Positions 1-9,333 are shown, counted from the stretch's first letter. The stretch is 64,000 nucleotides of DNA from Sphingomonas hengshuiensis (GCF_000935025.1 NZ_CP010836.1:3968001-4032000); one strand, 5' to 3'. Program-made: numbers and translations. Notes: generated by a model from the sequence alone, not told the origin.

Positions 1-916
1 CAAGCGTCACGTCGAGGGTGAAATGGGTGAAGCCGTGGCTGACCGTATCGGCCAGCAACTGCCAGTCGCCCGCGACGGGCGCGTCCGCCAGCCCCGGCGG
101 CGCATCGCTCCACGGACCCGTAGGAAGCGCGCGCATGCCCCCCAGCAGCCCCTTGTCCGGACGACGGACGAGCAGCACCTCGACCCCGCGCCGAACCCAG
201 AACATCGTGCCATAGCGCTGGGGCTTGGGCGCCTTCTTCGCCTTGACCGGAAACGCCTCGGGCGCGCCGGTGGCGAAGCCGTCGCAGTCGGGTCGCAGCG
301 GGCAGAGCAGGCAACGCGGCGCGCGGGCGGTGCAGATGCCCGAACCGAGGTCCATCATCGCCTGCGCGAAATCGCCGGCGCGGGCATCCGGCGTGATCGT
401 GTCGGTCAGCGCGCGGATGCGGGGCCGTGCGCCGGGCAGCGGCTCTGCGAGCGCGAACAGCCGCGTCACCACGCGCTCGACATTGGCATCGACCACCACG
501 GCGCGCTGCCCGAACGCGATCGCCGCGATCGCGGCCCCTGTATACGCCCCGATCCCGCGCAGCTTGAGCAGTTCCGCCTCGGTCTCCGGCAGCCGGCCCA
601 GCGCCGCGACTTCGCGGGCGCAGGCGAGCAGGTTGCGCGCGCGGGCATAATAGCCAAGCCCCGCCCAGGCGGCCATGACATCGGCATCGTCCGCCGCCGC
701 CAGCGCCGCGAAACTGGGCCAGCGCGTCGTGAATGTCTCGAAATAGGGGATGACGCTCGCGACCTGGGTCTGCTGGAGCATCACCTCGGACAGCCAGACG
801 CGATAGGGGTCGGGCGCATTGGCTCCGGGCGCCGCGCGCCAGGGCAGCACGCGCGCATGGGCATCATACCAATGGAGCAGCGGCGCAGCGATTGCGCGAG
901 GGGCGTTGTCGGGCAC
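1..916 (-). CDS. mutY: A/G-specific adenine glycosylase MutY (3' end outside window)
   Basis: Base-excision repair enzyme that removes adenine mispaired with 8-oxoguanine. About 305 residues are present; the C-terminal end of the NUDIX-like domain is cut off by the window edge. Visible are the catalytic Glu in VWLSEVMLQQTQV, the helix-hairpin-helix LRGIGAYTGAAI followed by the catalytic Asp in VDANVERV, and a 4Fe-4S cluster motif spaced C-x6-C-x2-C-x5-C in CTARAPRCLLCPLRPDC. The start is a GTG giving VPDNAPRAI; an ATG further upstream runs straight into a stop. It is divergent from the dciA-like gene, and mutY next to dciA, dsbA and smc is a familiar alphaproteobacterial order. Identification is secure; only the exact start is uncertain. 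Confidence 0.95.
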   Translation of the reverse strand, partial: MPDNAPRAIAAPLLHWYDAHARVLPWRAAPGANAPDPYRVWLSEVMLQQTQVASVIPYFETFTTRWPSFAALAAADDADVMAAWAGLGYYARARNLLACAREVAALGRLPETEAELLKLRGIGAYTGAAIAAIAFGQRAVVVDANVERVVTRLFALAEPLPGARPRIRALTDTITPDARAGDFAQAMMDLGSGICTARAPRCLLCPLRPDCDGFATGAPEAFPVKAKKAPKPQRYGTMFWVRRGVEVLLVRRPDKGLLGGMRALPTGPWSDAPPGLADAPVAGDWQLLADTVSHGFTHFTLDVTL

Positions 917-944
917 GCCCCGCCTATGGCATGGACTGCACGCA

Positions 945-1478
945 ATGACGAAGCCCCCCCGTGCCACCACGCGCCAGCCCAAGCCCGAAGCGCCGCGATC
1001 GAACCGTGCGCGCGCGGTGTCCGAGCTGTTGCCCGATGTCGGGCGGGCGGCGTTCCGCAAGTTCGGCTTCGTCCAGCACGCGATCGTCAGCCGCTGGAGC
1101 GAGATCGTCGGCGAACGCTATGCCCGCGTCTCGGTCCCCGAATCGATTCGCTTCCCCGTCGGCAAGCGCGCCGAGGGCGTGCTGAGCCTGATGGTGTCGG
1201 GCGCGCATGCCCCGATGATGCAGCATATCGCGCCCGAGATCGTCGAGCGCGTCAACCGCTTCTTCGGCTATACCGCCGTCGCCCGCCTCGCGATCCGCCA
1301 CGGCGAAGTGAAGCGCGTCGAGAAGCGCGCGGCGCCGCCCAGCCTCAAGCCGCTGAGCCCCGCAATGGGCGACAGCCTGCGCGGGATCGCCGACCCCGAG
1401 CTGAAGGCCGTGCTCGAGGCGCTGGCGGCGGGCGTAGCGGCGAGCGACGAGAAGCTTCCTTTGGGACGAATCGACTGA
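945..1478 (+). CDS. DUF721 protein, DciA-like replicative helicase loader
   Basis: A 177-residue DUF721 protein. This family includes DciA, which interacts with and helps load the DnaB helicase in bacteria that lack DnaC/DnaI. The core ELLPDVGRAAFRKFGF, WSEIVGERYA and LMVSGAHAPMMQHI is the KH-like DUF721 domain (about residues 25-115), followed by a basic, less conserved tail. I chose the ATG at 945 (MTKPPRAT) because upstream codons run into the mutY promoter region and are out of character. Its stop overlaps the next ATG (TGATG), so it is translationally coupled to the first DsbA-like gene. Functional assignment to DciA rests on family membership and context. Confidence 0.85.
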   Translation: MTKPPRATTRQPKPEAPRSNRARAVSELLPDVGRAAFRKFGFVQHAIVSRWSEIVGERYARVSVPESIRFPVGKRAEGVLSLMVSGAHAPMMQHIAPEIVERVNRFFGYTAVARLAIRHGEVKRVEKRAAPPSLKPLSPAMGDSLRGIADPELKAVLEALAAGVAASDEKLPLGRID

Positions 1479-2188
1479 TGCGCCATTTGCTTGCCGCCGC
1501 CGCCGCCCTGTTGCTCGCAACCGGCGCCACACCCGCGCCCGCCGTCCAGAAAAAGGCGGCACCCGCCAATTGGCTGACGGTGATCGTCAAGACCCCCGCG
1601 GGCGGCTTTCGCCAGGGTAATCCCGATGCGCCGGTGAAGCTGGTCGAATATGGCTCGCGCACCTGCCCCACCTGTGGCCGCTTCGCCGCCGAGGGCATGA
1701 AGCCGCTGCGCGACCAATATATCGCGACGGGCAAGGTCAGCTACGAATATCGCGATTATCTGGTCCATGGCGGGCCCGATCTGGCGCTGGCGATCCTCAA
1801 CCAGTGTGTTCCGACGGCGCGGTTCTTCGACACGCTCGACGCGATCTATGCCAGCCAGCCGATGTTCGCGGACCGCGTCGAGGCGCTGGTCCATGACACC
1901 CCTGCCGAAGCCGAGAAGATGCAGAACTTGCCCGCCCCGCAGGCGGCGTTGCGCTTTGCCGAATCGCTCGGCTTCCTCAAATTCATGGCGGCCCGCGGGC
2001 TTCCCGAGGCGCAGGCGCGCAAATGCCTGGGCAATGCCGCGCTGATCGGCGGGATCGCGACGGTCAACGCCAATGCCGCCACGCAATATGGCGTGAACGG
2101 CACGCCGACTTTCTTCGTCAACGGGCGCAAGATGCGCGCCAATAGCTGGGACCGGCTCCAGCCCGAACTCTGGGCCGCCGGCGCCTGA
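1478..2188 (+). CDS. DsbA-like thioredoxin-fold protein, exported (copy 1)
   Basis: A 236-residue periplasmic thiol-disulfide protein with an N-terminal signal peptide (MRHLLAAAAALLLATGATPA). The active site is C63-P-T-C66 in a thioredoxin-4/DsbA-type domain, and the cis-proline loop is visible as GTPTFFVNG near the C-terminus. It starts inside the stop of the dciA-like gene (TGATG). Its neighbour at 2218 is a close paralogue with the same CPTC site, so the pair is a tandem duplication. Whether it acts as an oxidase or in another redox role cannot be read from the sequence. Confidence 0.88.
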   Translation: MRHLLAAAAALLLATGATPAPAVQKKAAPANWLTVIVKTPAGGFRQGNPDAPVKLVEYGSRTCPTCGRFAAEGMKPLRDQYIATGKVSYEYRDYLVHGGPDLALAILNQCVPTARFFDTLDAIYASQPMFADRVEALVHDTPAEAEKMQNLPAPQAALRFAESLGFLKFMAARGLPEAQARKCLGNAALIGGIATVNANAATQYGVNGTPTFFVNGRKMRANSWDRLQPELWAAGA

Positions 2189-2217
2189 TTACCCTGATCC
2201 AGTGGAGAAGTGACCCC

Positions 2218-2967
2218 ATGCGTTTTGCCCTAGCCCTGCTCCCCCTCCTCGCGCTCGCCGGTTGCGGCGGTGGCGAGGGCAACAGCTCGACTCCGGTGAC
2301 CTCGGCCACCGCCGTCGCGCCGGTTGCGGCGCCCGCGGGCAAGAACTGGGTCGAGACGGTCGAGAAGACCGCCGACGGCTATCGCCAGGGCAATCCCAAC
2401 GCTCCGATCAAGCTCGTCGAATATGGTTCGCGCAATTGCCCGACCTGCGGCCGCTTCGCCGCCGAGGGGGTCGAGCCGCTGCGCGAGAAGTATATCTCGA
2501 CGGGCAAGGTCTCGTACGAGTTCCGCGACTTCCTGGTCCATGGCGCCCCCGATTTCGCGGCGGCTCTGCTCAACCAGTGCGTGCCGACCGAGGCGTTCTT
2601 CGTCGTGCTCGACCAGTTCTTCGCGAACCAGGCGGCGTTCGCCGACCGCACCGAGCAATTGTTCAAGTCGCGCCCCGACCTGATCCAGCAGCTCCAGGCG
2701 CTTCCCGCGCCCCAGGCGGCGGCGGGCTTTGCCGATGCGCTCGGCTATGTCGATTTCATGAAGCAGCGCGGCGTGCCCGAGGCCAAGGCGCGCCAGTGCC
2801 TCTCCGACCAAAAGACGATCGCCGCGATCGCCAAGGTCAACGCCGAGGCGACGACCGTGCATAATGTCACCGGCACCCCGACCTTCTTCCTCAACGATCG
2901 CGTCGTCGCCGACGTCGCAAGCTGGCAGGCGCTGGAGCCCGCGCTTCAGGCGGCGGGCGCGCGGTAA
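2218..2967 (+). CDS. DsbA-like thioredoxin-fold lipoprotein (copy 2)
   Basis: A 249-residue paralogue of the preceding gene. The N-terminus is a lipoprotein signal with lipobox LALAGC (Cys16), so unlike copy 1 it is predicted to be membrane-anchored. A low-complexity linker follows, then the thioredoxin-like domain with active site C74-P-T-C77, strongly similar to copy 1 (VKLVEYGSR/IKLVEYGSR, CGRFAAEG), and cis-Pro loop GTPTFFLND. A Shine-Dalgarno GGAGAAG precedes the ATG at good spacing. It lies 29 bp after copy 1 and 30 bp before smc. A division of labour between a soluble and a tethered oxidoreductase is inference. Confidence 0.88.
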   Translation: MRFALALLPLLALAGCGGGEGNSSTPVTSATAVAPVAAPAGKNWVETVEKTADGYRQGNPNAPIKLVEYGSRNCPTCGRFAAEGVEPLREKYISTGKVSYEFRDFLVHGAPDFAAALLNQCVPTEAFFVVLDQFFANQAAFADRTEQLFKSRPDLIQQLQALPAPQAAAGFADALGYVDFMKQRGVPEAKARQCLSDQKTIAAIAKVNAEATTVHNVTGTPTFFLNDRVVADVASWQALEPALQAAGAR

Positions 2968-2997
2968 GCGCGCCGGCCGGGGGGCGGGCGCGGCGCC

Positions 2998-5900
2998 ATG
3001 CAGATCAAGCGGCTGCGGCTGACAGGCTTTAAGAGCTTCGTCGACCCGGCCGACCTGCGGATCGAGCCGGGGCTGACGGGGATCGTCGGCCCCAATGGTT
3101 GCGGCAAATCGAACCTTCTCGAAGCGCTGCGCTGGGTGATGGGCGAGACCAGCGCCAAATCGCTGCGCGGCGCGGGGATGGAGGACGTGATCTTCGCGGG
3201 GACCGCGACCCGCCCCGCGCGCGACTTCGCCGAAGTGTCGGTGCTCGCCGACCAGCCCGGCGACGAGGAGCTGGAGGTTGTCCGCCGGATCGAGCGCGGC
3301 GCGGGTTCGGCCTATCGCATCAACGGGCGCGACGTGCGCGCCAAGGATGTCGGCCTCGCCTTTGCCGATGCCGCCACCGGCGCGCACAGCCCCGCGCTGG
3401 TCAGCCAGGGGCGGATCGGCGCGATCATCGCCGCCAAGCCCGCCGAGCGCCGCGCGATGCTGGAAGAGGCGGCGGGGATCGCCGGGCTCCATGTCCGCCG
3501 CAAGGATGCCGAACAGAAGCTGCGCGCGACCGAGGCGAACCTGACCCGGCTCGACGAAGTGATCGGCGACCAGGAGGCGCGCGCCGCGGCACTCAAGCGA
3601 CAGGCGCGGCAGGCCGAGCGATACCGCGAGCTGTCAGACAAGATCCGCGTCGCCGAGGCGCGGATGATCTTCGCGCGCTGGCGCGACGCCGCCACCGCCG
3701 CCGATGCGGCCAAGACCGAGGCTGCGGGCGCCGAGGCGCTGGTCGCGGCGCGGACGCAGGCGCATGACGAGGCAGCCGCCGCGCAACAGGCGGCGGCCGA
3801 GGCGCTGGCCGGGCTGCGCGCCGAATCGCTGGCGGTGCGCGACCGGGCGACCGATGCGATGCACCGGCTCGCGACGCTGCGCAGCGAGGCTGCGACGGTG
3901 GCGCGGCGGATCGCCGAACTGGACGCCGCCGATCGCCGGCTGGAGGAGGATCGCGGGCGCGAGGGCGCGCTGGCCCGCGACGCCGCCGATGCGCTGGCGC
4001 GGCTGGCGGACGAATCCGCGGCGCTGGATGCGCGAATCGCCGAGGCGGCGGCGCGAATGCCGATGCTCGAGTCGGCGCTGGCCGATGCCGAGCGGGCAGC
4101 GCGCGATGCCGAAGTCGCGCTGGCACAGGCACTGGCGGCGCAGGCGAGCGAGGCGGCGGAGGCGCGGGTCGCCGAGGCCGCGCTGGCCGCCGCACGCACC
4201 CGCGCCGACCGTGCGGGGCGCGATATGGCGCGGGTGACCGGCGAGAACGCCGCGCTGCCCGCTGCCGAGCCGCTGCTCGCCGAGCGCGCGCGTGCGGCGG
4301 AAGCGCGCGAACAGGCGGCGCGGCAGGGCGAGGCGGCGCGCGCGGGGCTGGCGGAAGCAGACGCCGCCGAGCGCGCGGCGATTGCCGGGCGCGATGCGGC
4401 GCAGTCGGCGCGTGCCGCGGCCCATGCCGAACTGACGCAGCTCGACAGCGAGGCGGCGGCATTGGCGCGCGCCACGCGCCCGAGCGGCAAGGACCGGCTG
4501 CTCGACCGGCTGAACGCCGATCCCGGCTATGAACGCGCGCTCGCGGCAGCCTTGGGCGACGATCTGGAAGCGGGCCTCGAGCCTGGCGGCGAGCGCCATT
4601 GGGCGGGTGCGGCGCCCCAGCCGGGCGATCCCGGCGCGGCACCGGGGACGACGCCGCTCGCCGCCTATGTCCGCGCGCCCGAAGCGCTGGCGCGGCGGCT
4701 GGCGCAGGTGCTGGTAGCGGGCGAGGATAGCGGCCAGCCGCTCGCCGTGGGGCAGAGGCTGGTGACGCTGGCGGGGACGATGCGGCGCTGGGACGGCTAT
4801 GTCGCGCGATCGGGTGGGGCGGCGGCGGCGCAGCGGCTGGAGCAGCTTAACCGGCTGGCGGCGATCGAGCGCGCGCGCCCGGCGGCGGCGCAGGCGGTGC
4901 AGGCGGCGCAGGCCGAGCTGGCGTCGATCGAGACGAACATCGCCCACGCACGCAGTGCTGCTAGCGCGGCGCGACGGTCGCTAGACCAGTCCGAAATAGC
5001 GGGGCGCGAGGCCGGGCGCGCCGAGGATCGCGCCGTGGCCCAACTCGAACGGCTGGAGGCGCAGCGCGCCGATCTCGACGCCCGCCGCGCGCGCGTTGCC
5101 GCCGAGCAGGACGAAGCAGCGGGCGAAGTTGCGCGCGCCGAGGCGGCCAAGGCTGCGCTCCCCGACGGCAGCGCCACGCGCGAGCGCGTTGCCACGCTTT
5201 CGAGGGAAGCCGATACGCGCCGCGCCGCCGTCGCGACCGCGCGCGCCGAGCGCGGATCGCTGGAGCGCGAGATCGCCCAGGGCCGCGAGCGGCTCGCCGC
5301 CGCAGGGGCCGAGAGCCGGAGCTGGAAGGCGCGCGCCGGCGAGGCCGCGCGCCGCGCCGCCGACATGGACCGCCGCGCCGCCGAACAGGCCGAGGAGCGC
5401 GAGCAGATTGCGGGGCGCCCCGCCGAACTCGCCGCCGCCGTGACCGAAGCAGAGGCCGTGACCGAGGCCACGCGCGCGCAATCCTCCGCCGCACAGGCCG
5501 CCGAAGCCGGGGCCGAGGCGGCATTGCGCGGCACCGAGGCCGCCGTGCGCGCCGCGAACGAGGCGCTGTCGCAGGCCCGTGAGGCACGCGCAGGCGCCGT
5601 CGCGCGAGTCGAGAATCAGGAGATGCGCCGCGTCGAGATGGGCCGACTGTCGGGCGAGCGCTTCGAATGCCCGCCGCCGCTCCTGCCGCAGCGGGTGGGG
5701 TTCGAGGGCGATTCGGTCCGCGCGCCGCAGGACGAATCGACGGCGCATGAGCGGCTGGTGACGGATCGCGAGCGGATCGGGCCGGTCAATCTGGTCGCCG
5801 AGACCGAGCTGGCCGAGCTGGAGGCCGCGTTCACGAGCAACGCCGCCGAGCGGGACGAGCTGGCCCAGGCGGTCAACCGGCTGCGCGGCAGCATCGGCAC

Positions 5901-6402
5901 GCTCAACCGCGAGGGGCGGCAGCGGCTGCTCGCGGCGTTCGAGGCGGTCGACACGCATTTCCGGCGGCTGTTCACCACGCTGTTCAACGGCGGGCAGGCG
6001 CATCTGGAGATGGTCGATTCGGACGACCCGCTCGAGGCGGGGCTGGAGATCATGGCGCAGCCTCCGGGTAAGCGATTGCAATCACTTACTTTGTTGTCGG
6101 GCGGCGAGCAGGCGCTGACCGCCGTCGCGCTGATCTTCGCGCTGTTCCTGACCAAGCCCGCACCGATCTGCGTCCTCGACGAAGTCGATGCGCCACTCGA
6201 CGACGCCAATGTCGAGCGCTTCTGCGACCTGCTCGACGTGATGACCCGCGAGACCGCGACGCGCTATTTGATCGTCACGCACAATGCCGCGACGATGAGC
6301 CGGATGCACCGGCTGTTCGGCGTGACGATGGTGGAACGCGGGGTGAGCCGGTTGGTCAGCGTCGATCTGGGCGGGGCGGAGAGTTTGTTGGCGGCGGAGT
6401 AG
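2998..6402 (+). CDS. smc: Chromosome segregation ATPase SMC
   Basis: Structural maintenance of chromosomes protein, 1134 residues, which forms the condensin-like complex with ScpA and ScpB. The N-terminal head contains Walker A GPNGCGKSN (residues 31-39) and the C-terminal head carries the ABC signature LLSGGEQALTAVAL and Walker B ICVLDEVDAPLDDAN. Between them are two long Ala/Glu/Arg-rich coiled-coil stretches separated by a hinge around residues 480-610 (DRLNADPGYERALAAALGDD). The coiled coils are extremely Ala-rich, as in other high-GC alphaproteobacteria. No partner scp gene lies next to it. A weak purine-rich ribosome site precedes the ATG. Confidence 0.97.
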   Translation: MQIKRLRLTGFKSFVDPADLRIEPGLTGIVGPNGCGKSNLLEALRWVMGETSAKSLRGAGMEDVIFAGTATRPARDFAEVSVLADQPGDEELEVVRRIERGAGSAYRINGRDVRAKDVGLAFADAATGAHSPALVSQGRIGAIIAAKPAERRAMLEEAAGIAGLHVRRKDAEQKLRATEANLTRLDEVIGDQEARAAALKRQARQAERYRELSDKIRVAEARMIFARWRDAATAADAAKTEAAGAEALVAARTQAHDEAAAAQQAAAEALAGLRAESLAVRDRATDAMHRLATLRSEAATVARRIAELDAADRRLEEDRGREGALARDAADALARLADESAALDARIAEAAARMPMLESALADAERAARDAEVALAQALAAQASEAAEARVAEAALAAARTRADRAGRDMARVTGENAALPAAEPLLAERARAAEAREQAARQGEAARAGLAEADAAERAAIAGRDAAQSARAAAHAELTQLDSEAAALARATRPSGKDRLLDRLNADPGYERALAAALGDDLEAGLEPGGERHWAGAAPQPGDPGAAPGTTPLAAYVRAPEALARRLAQVLVAGEDSGQPLAVGQRLVTLAGTMRRWDGYVARSGGAAAAQRLEQLNRLAAIERARPAAAQAVQAAQAELASIETNIAHARSAASAARRSLDQSEIAGREAGRAEDRAVAQLERLEAQRADLDARRARVAAEQDEAAGEVARAEAAKAALPDGSATRERVATLSREADTRRAAVATARAERGSLEREIAQGRERLAAAGAESRSWKARAGEAARRAADMDRRAAEQAEEREQIAGRPAELAAAVTEAEAVTEATRAQSSAAQAAEAGAEAALRGTEAAVRAANEALSQAREARAGAVARVENQEMRRVEMGRLSGERFECPPPLLPQRVGFEGDSVRAPQDESTAHERLVTDRERIGPVNLVAETELAELEAAFTSNAAERDELAQAVNRLRGSIGTLNREGRQRLLAAFEAVDTHFRRLFTTLFNGGQAHLEMVDSDDPLEAGLEIMAQPPGKRLQSLTLLSGGEQALTAVALIFALFLTKPAPICVLDEVDAPLDDANVERFCDLLDVMTRETATRYLIVTHNAATMSRMHRLFGVTMVERGVSRLVSVDLGGAESLLAAE

Positions 6403-6420
6403 GTGCGGGGGAGAGAAGTG

Positions 6421-6454
6421 TTTTCGCGCAAAGACGCTAAGGCGCTAAGAGAAG
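6421..6454. repeat. Single arm of a cgcgcaaagacgc-type palindrome
   Basis: This stretch after smc reads ttttcgcgcaaagacgcta and continues ggcgctaagagaag. It matches one arm of the complete palindrome at 62775-62869, but no opposing arm is seen here, so it looks like a decayed or partial copy. It sits 19 bp beyond the smc stop, in the 213-bp gap before the convergent glycosyltransferase gene. Confidence 0.6.
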
Positions 6455-6519
6455 ATTTGCCTTTCTAATCGCACCGTTGCGATCTCAGAAATGGAGCGGC
6501 GCAGCATAAGAAGAAGAAT

Positions 6520-6597
6520 TCTCACACAAAGGCACAAAGACACGAAGAAAATTTCTATGCTCTTTGTGCCTTTGTGCCTTTGTGGCTTTGTGTGAGA
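6520..6597. repeat. Intergenic palindromic repeat (tcacacaaaggcac family)
   Basis: The left arm starts tctcacacaaaggcacaaag and the right arm ends ctttgtggctttgtgtgaga, so the stretch folds into a long imperfect stem around a short A/T-rich loop. The right arm contains an extra tandem unit of ttgtgcct. The element lies between the convergent ends of smc and a glycosyltransferase gene, where it could serve as a bidirectional terminator. A second member of the same family is at 62688-62755. Confidence 0.75.
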
Positions 6598-6615
6598 TAT
6601 TTTTAGATCTAACGA

Positions 6616-7620
6616 TCATCCCAAAATCTCATTGTAAAGCGCGATATACTTCTCTGCCATTGCTTCAACGGAGAAGCGCACCGCCACCGCCGCGCGGCAG
6701 GCGGCGCGATCGATGCCGCCAACCCGCTCGATCGCATCGACCGCCGCCTCCGCCGACGCCACCAGCAGCCCGGTCGTGCCGTCGTCGATCAGTTCGGGCA
6801 TCGATCCGCGATTGACCGCGATCACCGGCGTCCCGCACGCCATCGCCTCGATCACCGAAAGCCCGAACGGCTCGTCGAAATTGATAAGATGGAGCAACGC
6901 CTTCGCACCACCCAGCGCCTTGAGCCGCGTATCGCCGCCGACCGGGCCGTGATAGACGATGCGGTCGTTCAGGTGCGGCACCACTTCGCGTTCGAAATAG
7001 CCCGAATCCTGGACGATCCCGTACAGGTCCAGCCGCCTTCCGCTGGCCTGGGCAACACGGATCGCTTCGCCCGCGCCCTTGTCCGGGTGCATCCGCCCGA
7101 AGAAGAGCAGGTCGTCGCTCCCCTCAGCATCGAACGGGAATTCGTTCAGCCGGATGCCGTGGTGGATCGTCGCGGCATAGCGCAGGCTGGGGTGCCGGTC
7201 GGCGTCGCTGATCGCGACATAGTGCACCCGGTCCTCGAACGGCTTGTACATCGGCAGGATGCGGTCGGACGAGAAGCCGTGGATCGTCGTCACCATCGGC
7301 GTGTCGACCAGCGGCGCAAAGGCGTGGGCGGGGAAATCGGCCTGGTTGTGGATCAGGTCGAACTCGCCGGCGCGGGAGAAGATGTGCGAGAGATGGGCAT
7401 ATTCCCAGACCTTCGCATCGATTGCCGGGTCCTCCTCATAGGGTGCGGGGACGACTCCGGCGAGCGTGCCCGAGGTCGCCGAATCCCGCGTCGCGAACAG
7501 CGTCACGTCGATGCCCTTCGCAACCAGCGCCTCGGTCAGCAGGCTGGTGACGAGCTCCCATGGCCCGTAATGGCGCGGCGGGGTGCGCCACGCGATGGGA
7601 GCGATCATCGCGATCTTCAT
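6616..7620 (-). CDS. GT4-family glycosyltransferase
   Basis: A 334-residue retaining glycosyltransferase of the GT-B fold. The N-terminal half has the typical KIAMIAPIAWRTPPRHYGPWE start and the acceptor-side loop HNQADFPAH. The C-terminal half has the nucleotide-sugar site LLFFGRMHPDKG and the GT4 signature E-x7-E in DEPFGLSVIEAMACGTPVIA. Sugar donor and acceptor cannot be told. It is the last gene of a minus-strand cluster; its ATG overlaps the stop of the GH13 gene by 4 bp (ATGA), which points to co-translation and to a joint role in oligosaccharide metabolism. Confidence 0.9.
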   Translation of the reverse strand: MKIAMIAPIAWRTPPRHYGPWELVTSLLTEALVAKGIDVTLFATRDSATSGTLAGVVPAPYEEDPAIDAKVWEYAHLSHIFSRAGEFDLIHNQADFPAHAFAPLVDTPMVTTIHGFSSDRILPMYKPFEDRVHYVAISDADRHPSLRYAATIHHGIRLNEFPFDAEGSDDLLFFGRMHPDKGAGEAIRVAQASGRRLDLYGIVQDSGYFEREVVPHLNDRIVYHGPVGGDTRLKALGGAKALLHLINFDEPFGLSVIEAMACGTPVIAVNRGSMPELIDDGTTGLLVASAEAAVDAIERVGGIDRAACRAAVAVRFSVEAMAEKYIALYNEILG

Positions 7621-9188
7621 GCCAGAACATAGCCCTCATGCGGCCCGAGCAGCGCCGGATCGGCGCCCCCCTGCGCGGCGGCGACCACCGCCAGTCCCTC
7701 GGCCCATTCGGGGATCGCGAAGGATTGCGGCGTGCCGCCCAGATTGAGCACCACGAGCACGCGATCCGTACCCAGCCGGCGTTCATAGGCGAGCAGGGCG
7801 CCCGATGCGGCAACCGGGTGATAGTCGCCCAGCGCCAGCGCGGGGTGCGCGCGGCGCAGCGCCAGCAGCTTCTGCGTCAGCCGCCACATCGATGCGGGGT
7901 CGCCGCGCTGCACCGCGACGTTGCGGCTAGCCCAGTCGGCATGGAGCGGCAGCCAGGGCGTGGCGCTGGTGAAGCTGGCGTTCGGGCCGACATCCCATGC
8001 CATCGGGGTGCGCACCGGATCGCGGCCCATGCCGATCCCGGGCTCGTTCAGCTCGCGCGGGTCCTGTACCTGTTCGGCGGGAATATCGACATCGGCGATC
8101 CCCAGCTCGTCGCCATTATACAACGTCGGGGTGCCGCGCAGCGTGAGCAGCAGCAGCATCGCCACCCGCGCCTGCTCCGCCCCCACCCGCGTCGCGATGC
8201 GCGGGCGATCATGGTTGCCGAGCACCCAGTTGGGCCAGCCGCCGGGGGGCAGCGCGGCTTCATAGGCGTCTATCATCGCCGCCAGCGCGGGCGCGTCCCA
8301 TTCGGCACCGATCAGCTGGAAATTGAAGGGCAGATGCACGCCGGGCGTATCGACCGTGCCGTAATAGCGGACCAGATCGGGCACCGGCAGGTAGATTTCG
8401 CCGATCAGCACGCGCGCGCCATGTGCGTCGGCGATTTGCCGCATCTCGGCGGCGATGTCGTGGATTTCGGGCTGGTCCGCCGAATGCGTCTGATGGACGC
8501 GCATATAGTCGGGCATTCCCGGCTGCCATTCGGCGTTGACCGGATTGTCCGGGAAATCGGCATGCTTGACCATGTGCCACAGCACGTCGATCCGAAACCC
8601 GTCGATCCCGCGCGCGAACCAGAAGCGCAGCACGTCCATCATCGCGGCGCGCACCGCCGGGTTGCGCCAGTTGAGGTCGGGCTGTTCCTTCAGAAATGCG
8701 TGGTAATAATATTGGCCGGTGGCATCATCCCACTCCCAGGCCGATCCGCCGAAATCGCTGATCCAGTTGTTGGGCGGCCCGCCATCGGGGGCGGGATCCC
8801 GCCAGATATACCAGTCGCGCTTGGGATTGTCGCGCGACGACCGGCTCTCGACAAACCATGGGTGCTGATCCGAGCTGTGGTTGGGCACCAGATCGAGCAG
8901 CAGCTTGATACCGCGCGCGTGCGCCGCCGCGAGCAGCGAATCGAAATCGGCCAGCGTGCCGAAGCGCGGGTCGATCCCGCAATAATCGGCCACGTCATAG
9001 CCGAAATCGGCCATGGGGCTGGGGAAGATCGGCGAAATCCAGATCGCGTCGATGCCGAGTTCGACCAAAGTATCGAGACGGGCCTCGATGCCGCGAAGAT
9101 CGCCGATGCCGTCGCCGTTCGAATCCTGGAACGAGCGGGGATAGATTTGGTAGATTATGGCGGATTGCCACCATGCTGCGTCGTTCAT
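7617..9188 (-). CDS. GH13 alpha-glucosidase / alpha-amylase family enzyme
   Basis: A 523-residue GH13 enzyme without a signal peptide, so probably cytoplasmic. The (beta/alpha)8 barrel shows the family motifs in order: AIWISPIFPSPMADFGYDV, LLLDLVPNHSS (region I), GFRIDVLWHM with the nucleophile Asp (region II), ARVLIGEIYLP with the acid/base Glu (region III) and VLGNHDRPR with the transition-state Asp (region IV). The sequence style fits oligo-1,6-glucosidase/alpha-glucosidase or trehalose-processing enzymes, but the substrate is not certain. It is downstream of a GH130 gene and overlaps the GT4 gene, and a REP-like element lies just upstream of its start. Confidence 0.92.
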   Translation of the reverse strand: MNDAAWWQSAIIYQIYPRSFQDSNGDGIGDLRGIEARLDTLVELGIDAIWISPIFPSPMADFGYDVADYCGIDPRFGTLADFDSLLAAAHARGIKLLLDLVPNHSSDQHPWFVESRSSRDNPKRDWYIWRDPAPDGGPPNNWISDFGGSAWEWDDATGQYYYHAFLKEQPDLNWRNPAVRAAMMDVLRFWFARGIDGFRIDVLWHMVKHADFPDNPVNAEWQPGMPDYMRVHQTHSADQPEIHDIAAEMRQIADAHGARVLIGEIYLPVPDLVRYYGTVDTPGVHLPFNFQLIGAEWDAPALAAMIDAYEAALPPGGWPNWVLGNHDRPRIATRVGAEQARVAMLLLLTLRGTPTLYNGDELGIADVDIPAEQVQDPRELNEPGIGMGRDPVRTPMAWDVGPNASFTSATPWLPLHADWASRNVAVQRGDPASMWRLTQKLLALRRAHPALALGDYHPVAASGALLAYERRLGTDRVLVVLNLGGTPQSFAIPEWAEGLAVVAAAQGGADPALLGPHEGYVLA

Positions 9189-9209
9189 GTGTGGGTCCCT
9201 CGATATGCA

Positions 9210-9315
9210 CTCCCCTTCCGCTCGCGGGAGGGGTTGGGGGAGGGCCTGAACGGCGTGAGTCGCGAGAGCCCCACCGTCGGGCCCTCCCCTAGCCCCTCCC
9301 GCGAGCGGGAGGGGG
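9210..9315. repeat. REP-like inverted pair between GH130 and GH13 genes
   Basis: Two C/G-rich units face each other: ccccttccgctcgcgggagg at the left and cctcccgcgagcgggagggg at the right, with a less symmetric centre. The first 33 bases from 9212 differ at only one position from the element inside hrpB at 13632. It occupies nearly all of the 145-bp gap between the two genes, where it could form a hairpin in their transcript. Confidence 0.85.
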
Positions 9316-9333
9316 ATTTTGTGGTCCTGCGCT

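Noticed and set aside
23..2188. A 2.1-kb open plus-strand frame that covers the mutY region, the dciA-like gene and the first DsbA gene
   Set aside because: Only its last part from 1478 is a real protein; the rest is antisense to mutY or out of frame with the dciA-like gene, kept open by the high GC content.
6520..6597. CRISPR-like array
   Set aside because: Short arms form a single palindrome; there are no evenly spaced direct repeats with unique spacers and no cas gene.
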